Assembly (NCBI GenBank): GCA_016208645.1
Contig: JACQXP010000358.1
Location: forward strand, 1 to 6,263
From: Candidatus Methylomirabilota bacterium
GTDB taxonomy: Bacteria; Methylomirabilota; Methylomirabilia; Methylomirabilales; 2-02-FULL-66-22
DNA length: 6,263 nucleotides
Reading direction: 5' to 3'
Below the pieces are notes generated by a model, which was not told the origin of the DNA, did not search any database, and was given only the letters and a program-made list of their open reading frames with translations. Numbering within the stretch: the stretch's first letter is position 1; each line of letters starts with the position of its first letter. This document shows positions 5,963 to 6,263 of the stretch, in pieces. A program made the translations under genes and the position numbers.

Positions 5963-6262
5963 TCAGGCCGGGCCCATGGCTGCCTGGGTCCTGGCATAGA
6001 CTGGCAGCCACGCCGGCTGCCGATCGAACCGCCGTAGACTGCGAATGATACGCTCCGGATCGCCCCAGTCGCACCACGAGATCCCCCGGGCGGCCAGGAC
6101 CAACAGGGCCTCCGGGTGCCGCGCCAGCAGGGCCCGGGAGAGGTTCGTGGAGCGGAGGTGCCTGTAGGCTTGTCTCAGGGCCGCTGCCTCGGCCGGCGTT
6201 CCCAGACACGGGGCGACGGCGCGGAGGACAGTGAGGACCTCCGGGACCGCGGCCTCGGCCAG
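5963..6262 (-). CDS. Sugar-phosphate nucleotidyltransferase-like protein, C-terminal part (5' end outside window)
   Basis: The last 99 codons and TGA stop of a gene that begins beyond the window edge. The readable part starts LAEAAVPEVLTVL, has an NLSRALLARHPEALLVLAAR segment, then GISWCDWGDPERIIRSLRRF, and ends AAMGPA. A 'FSR..L...P..L.VL...G..W.DWG.P.R' pattern is typical of the C-terminal end of mannose-1-phosphate guanylyltransferase-type NDP-sugar pyrophosphorylases, which make a nucleotide-activated sugar from NTP and sugar-1-phosphate. The catalytic N-terminal Rossmann-like domain, with its GGxGTR-type loop, is not in the window, so family membership rests only on this tail. The frame is open to the edge with good codon use for a high-GC genome, and the overlapping frames give low-complexity Pro/Gly/Arg-rich text. 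The stop is 33 nt upstream of the hflK start, on the same strand, so co-transcription is plausible. The sugar specificity cannot be told. Confidence 0.62.
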   Translation of the reverse strand: MAEAAVPEVLTVLRAVAPCLGTPAEAAALRQAYRHLRSTNLSRALLARHPEALLVLAARGISWCDWGDPERIIRSLRRFDRQPAWLPVYARTQAAMGPA

Positions 6263-6263
6263 G

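Noticed and set aside
5916..6209. Minus-strand 97-codon frame overlapping the nucleotidyltransferase end and hflK start
   Set aside because: Its translation is low-complexity Gly/Pro/Ser text, while another frame of the same strand gives a coherent C-terminal domain with a WCDWGDPERI motif.
1..6263. tRNA, rRNA, CRISPR array, insertion sequence or transposase
   Set aside because: No cloverleaf-like sequence, spaced repeat array, transposase motif or terminal inverted repeats were seen by eye on either strand.

Overview
The window reads as chromosomal DNA from a GC-rich, diderm (Gram-negative-type) bacterium. The grounds are a Pal/OmpA-type peptidoglycan-associated lipoprotein, a second lipoprotein with a clear lipobox, a Sec-type secreted protein and the HflK/HflC pair. 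The mix of genes and high GC recalls uncultivated soil or sediment lineages such as NC10/Methylomirabilota or Rokubacteria. That is an impression only; nothing in the sequence fixes the taxon.

All supported genes lie on the minus strand, so transcription runs from high to low coordinates. In that order they are: the 3' end of a sugar-phosphate nucleotidyltransferase-like gene (6262-5963); hflK (5929-5093), cut short, with its ancestral tail still readable to 5013; hflC (5016-4036); a small one-TM coiled-coil protein (4024-3776); a 94-nt gap with a strong GC hairpin; an intact pal-like lipoprotein gene (3681-3088); treZ, maltooligosyltrehalose trehalohydrolase (3091-1119), coupled to pal by an ATGA overlap; a truncated second pal domain (1096-758); a small lipoprotein of unknown function (715-470); and a secreted protein of unknown function (420-5). 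Spacing is tight throughout, so two operon-like blocks are likely: nucleotidyltransferase-hflK-hflC-coiled-coil, then pal-treZ-pal'-lipoprotein-secreted protein. No convincing plus-strand gene, RNA gene, CRISPR array or mobile element was found.

Functionally, HflK/HflC form a membrane band-7 complex that in known bacteria surrounds and modulates the FtsH protease. Pal-type proteins tether the outer membrane to peptidoglycan. TreZ releases trehalose from maltooligosyltrehalose. The common theme is envelope and stress physiology; no new multi-gene system is evident.

The striking feature is the number of lesions. treZ carries a perfect 11-bp tandem duplication whose removal exactly restores a 653-residue protein. 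hflK has lost its C-terminal helical segment by an internal deletion, and a 26-residue tail survives out of frame. The second pal copy lacks its N-terminus and sits behind an in-frame stop. The secreted protein at the low-coordinate end has a 1-nt frameshift. Either the locus is decaying or the assembly is of poor quality here; the sequence alone cannot decide.
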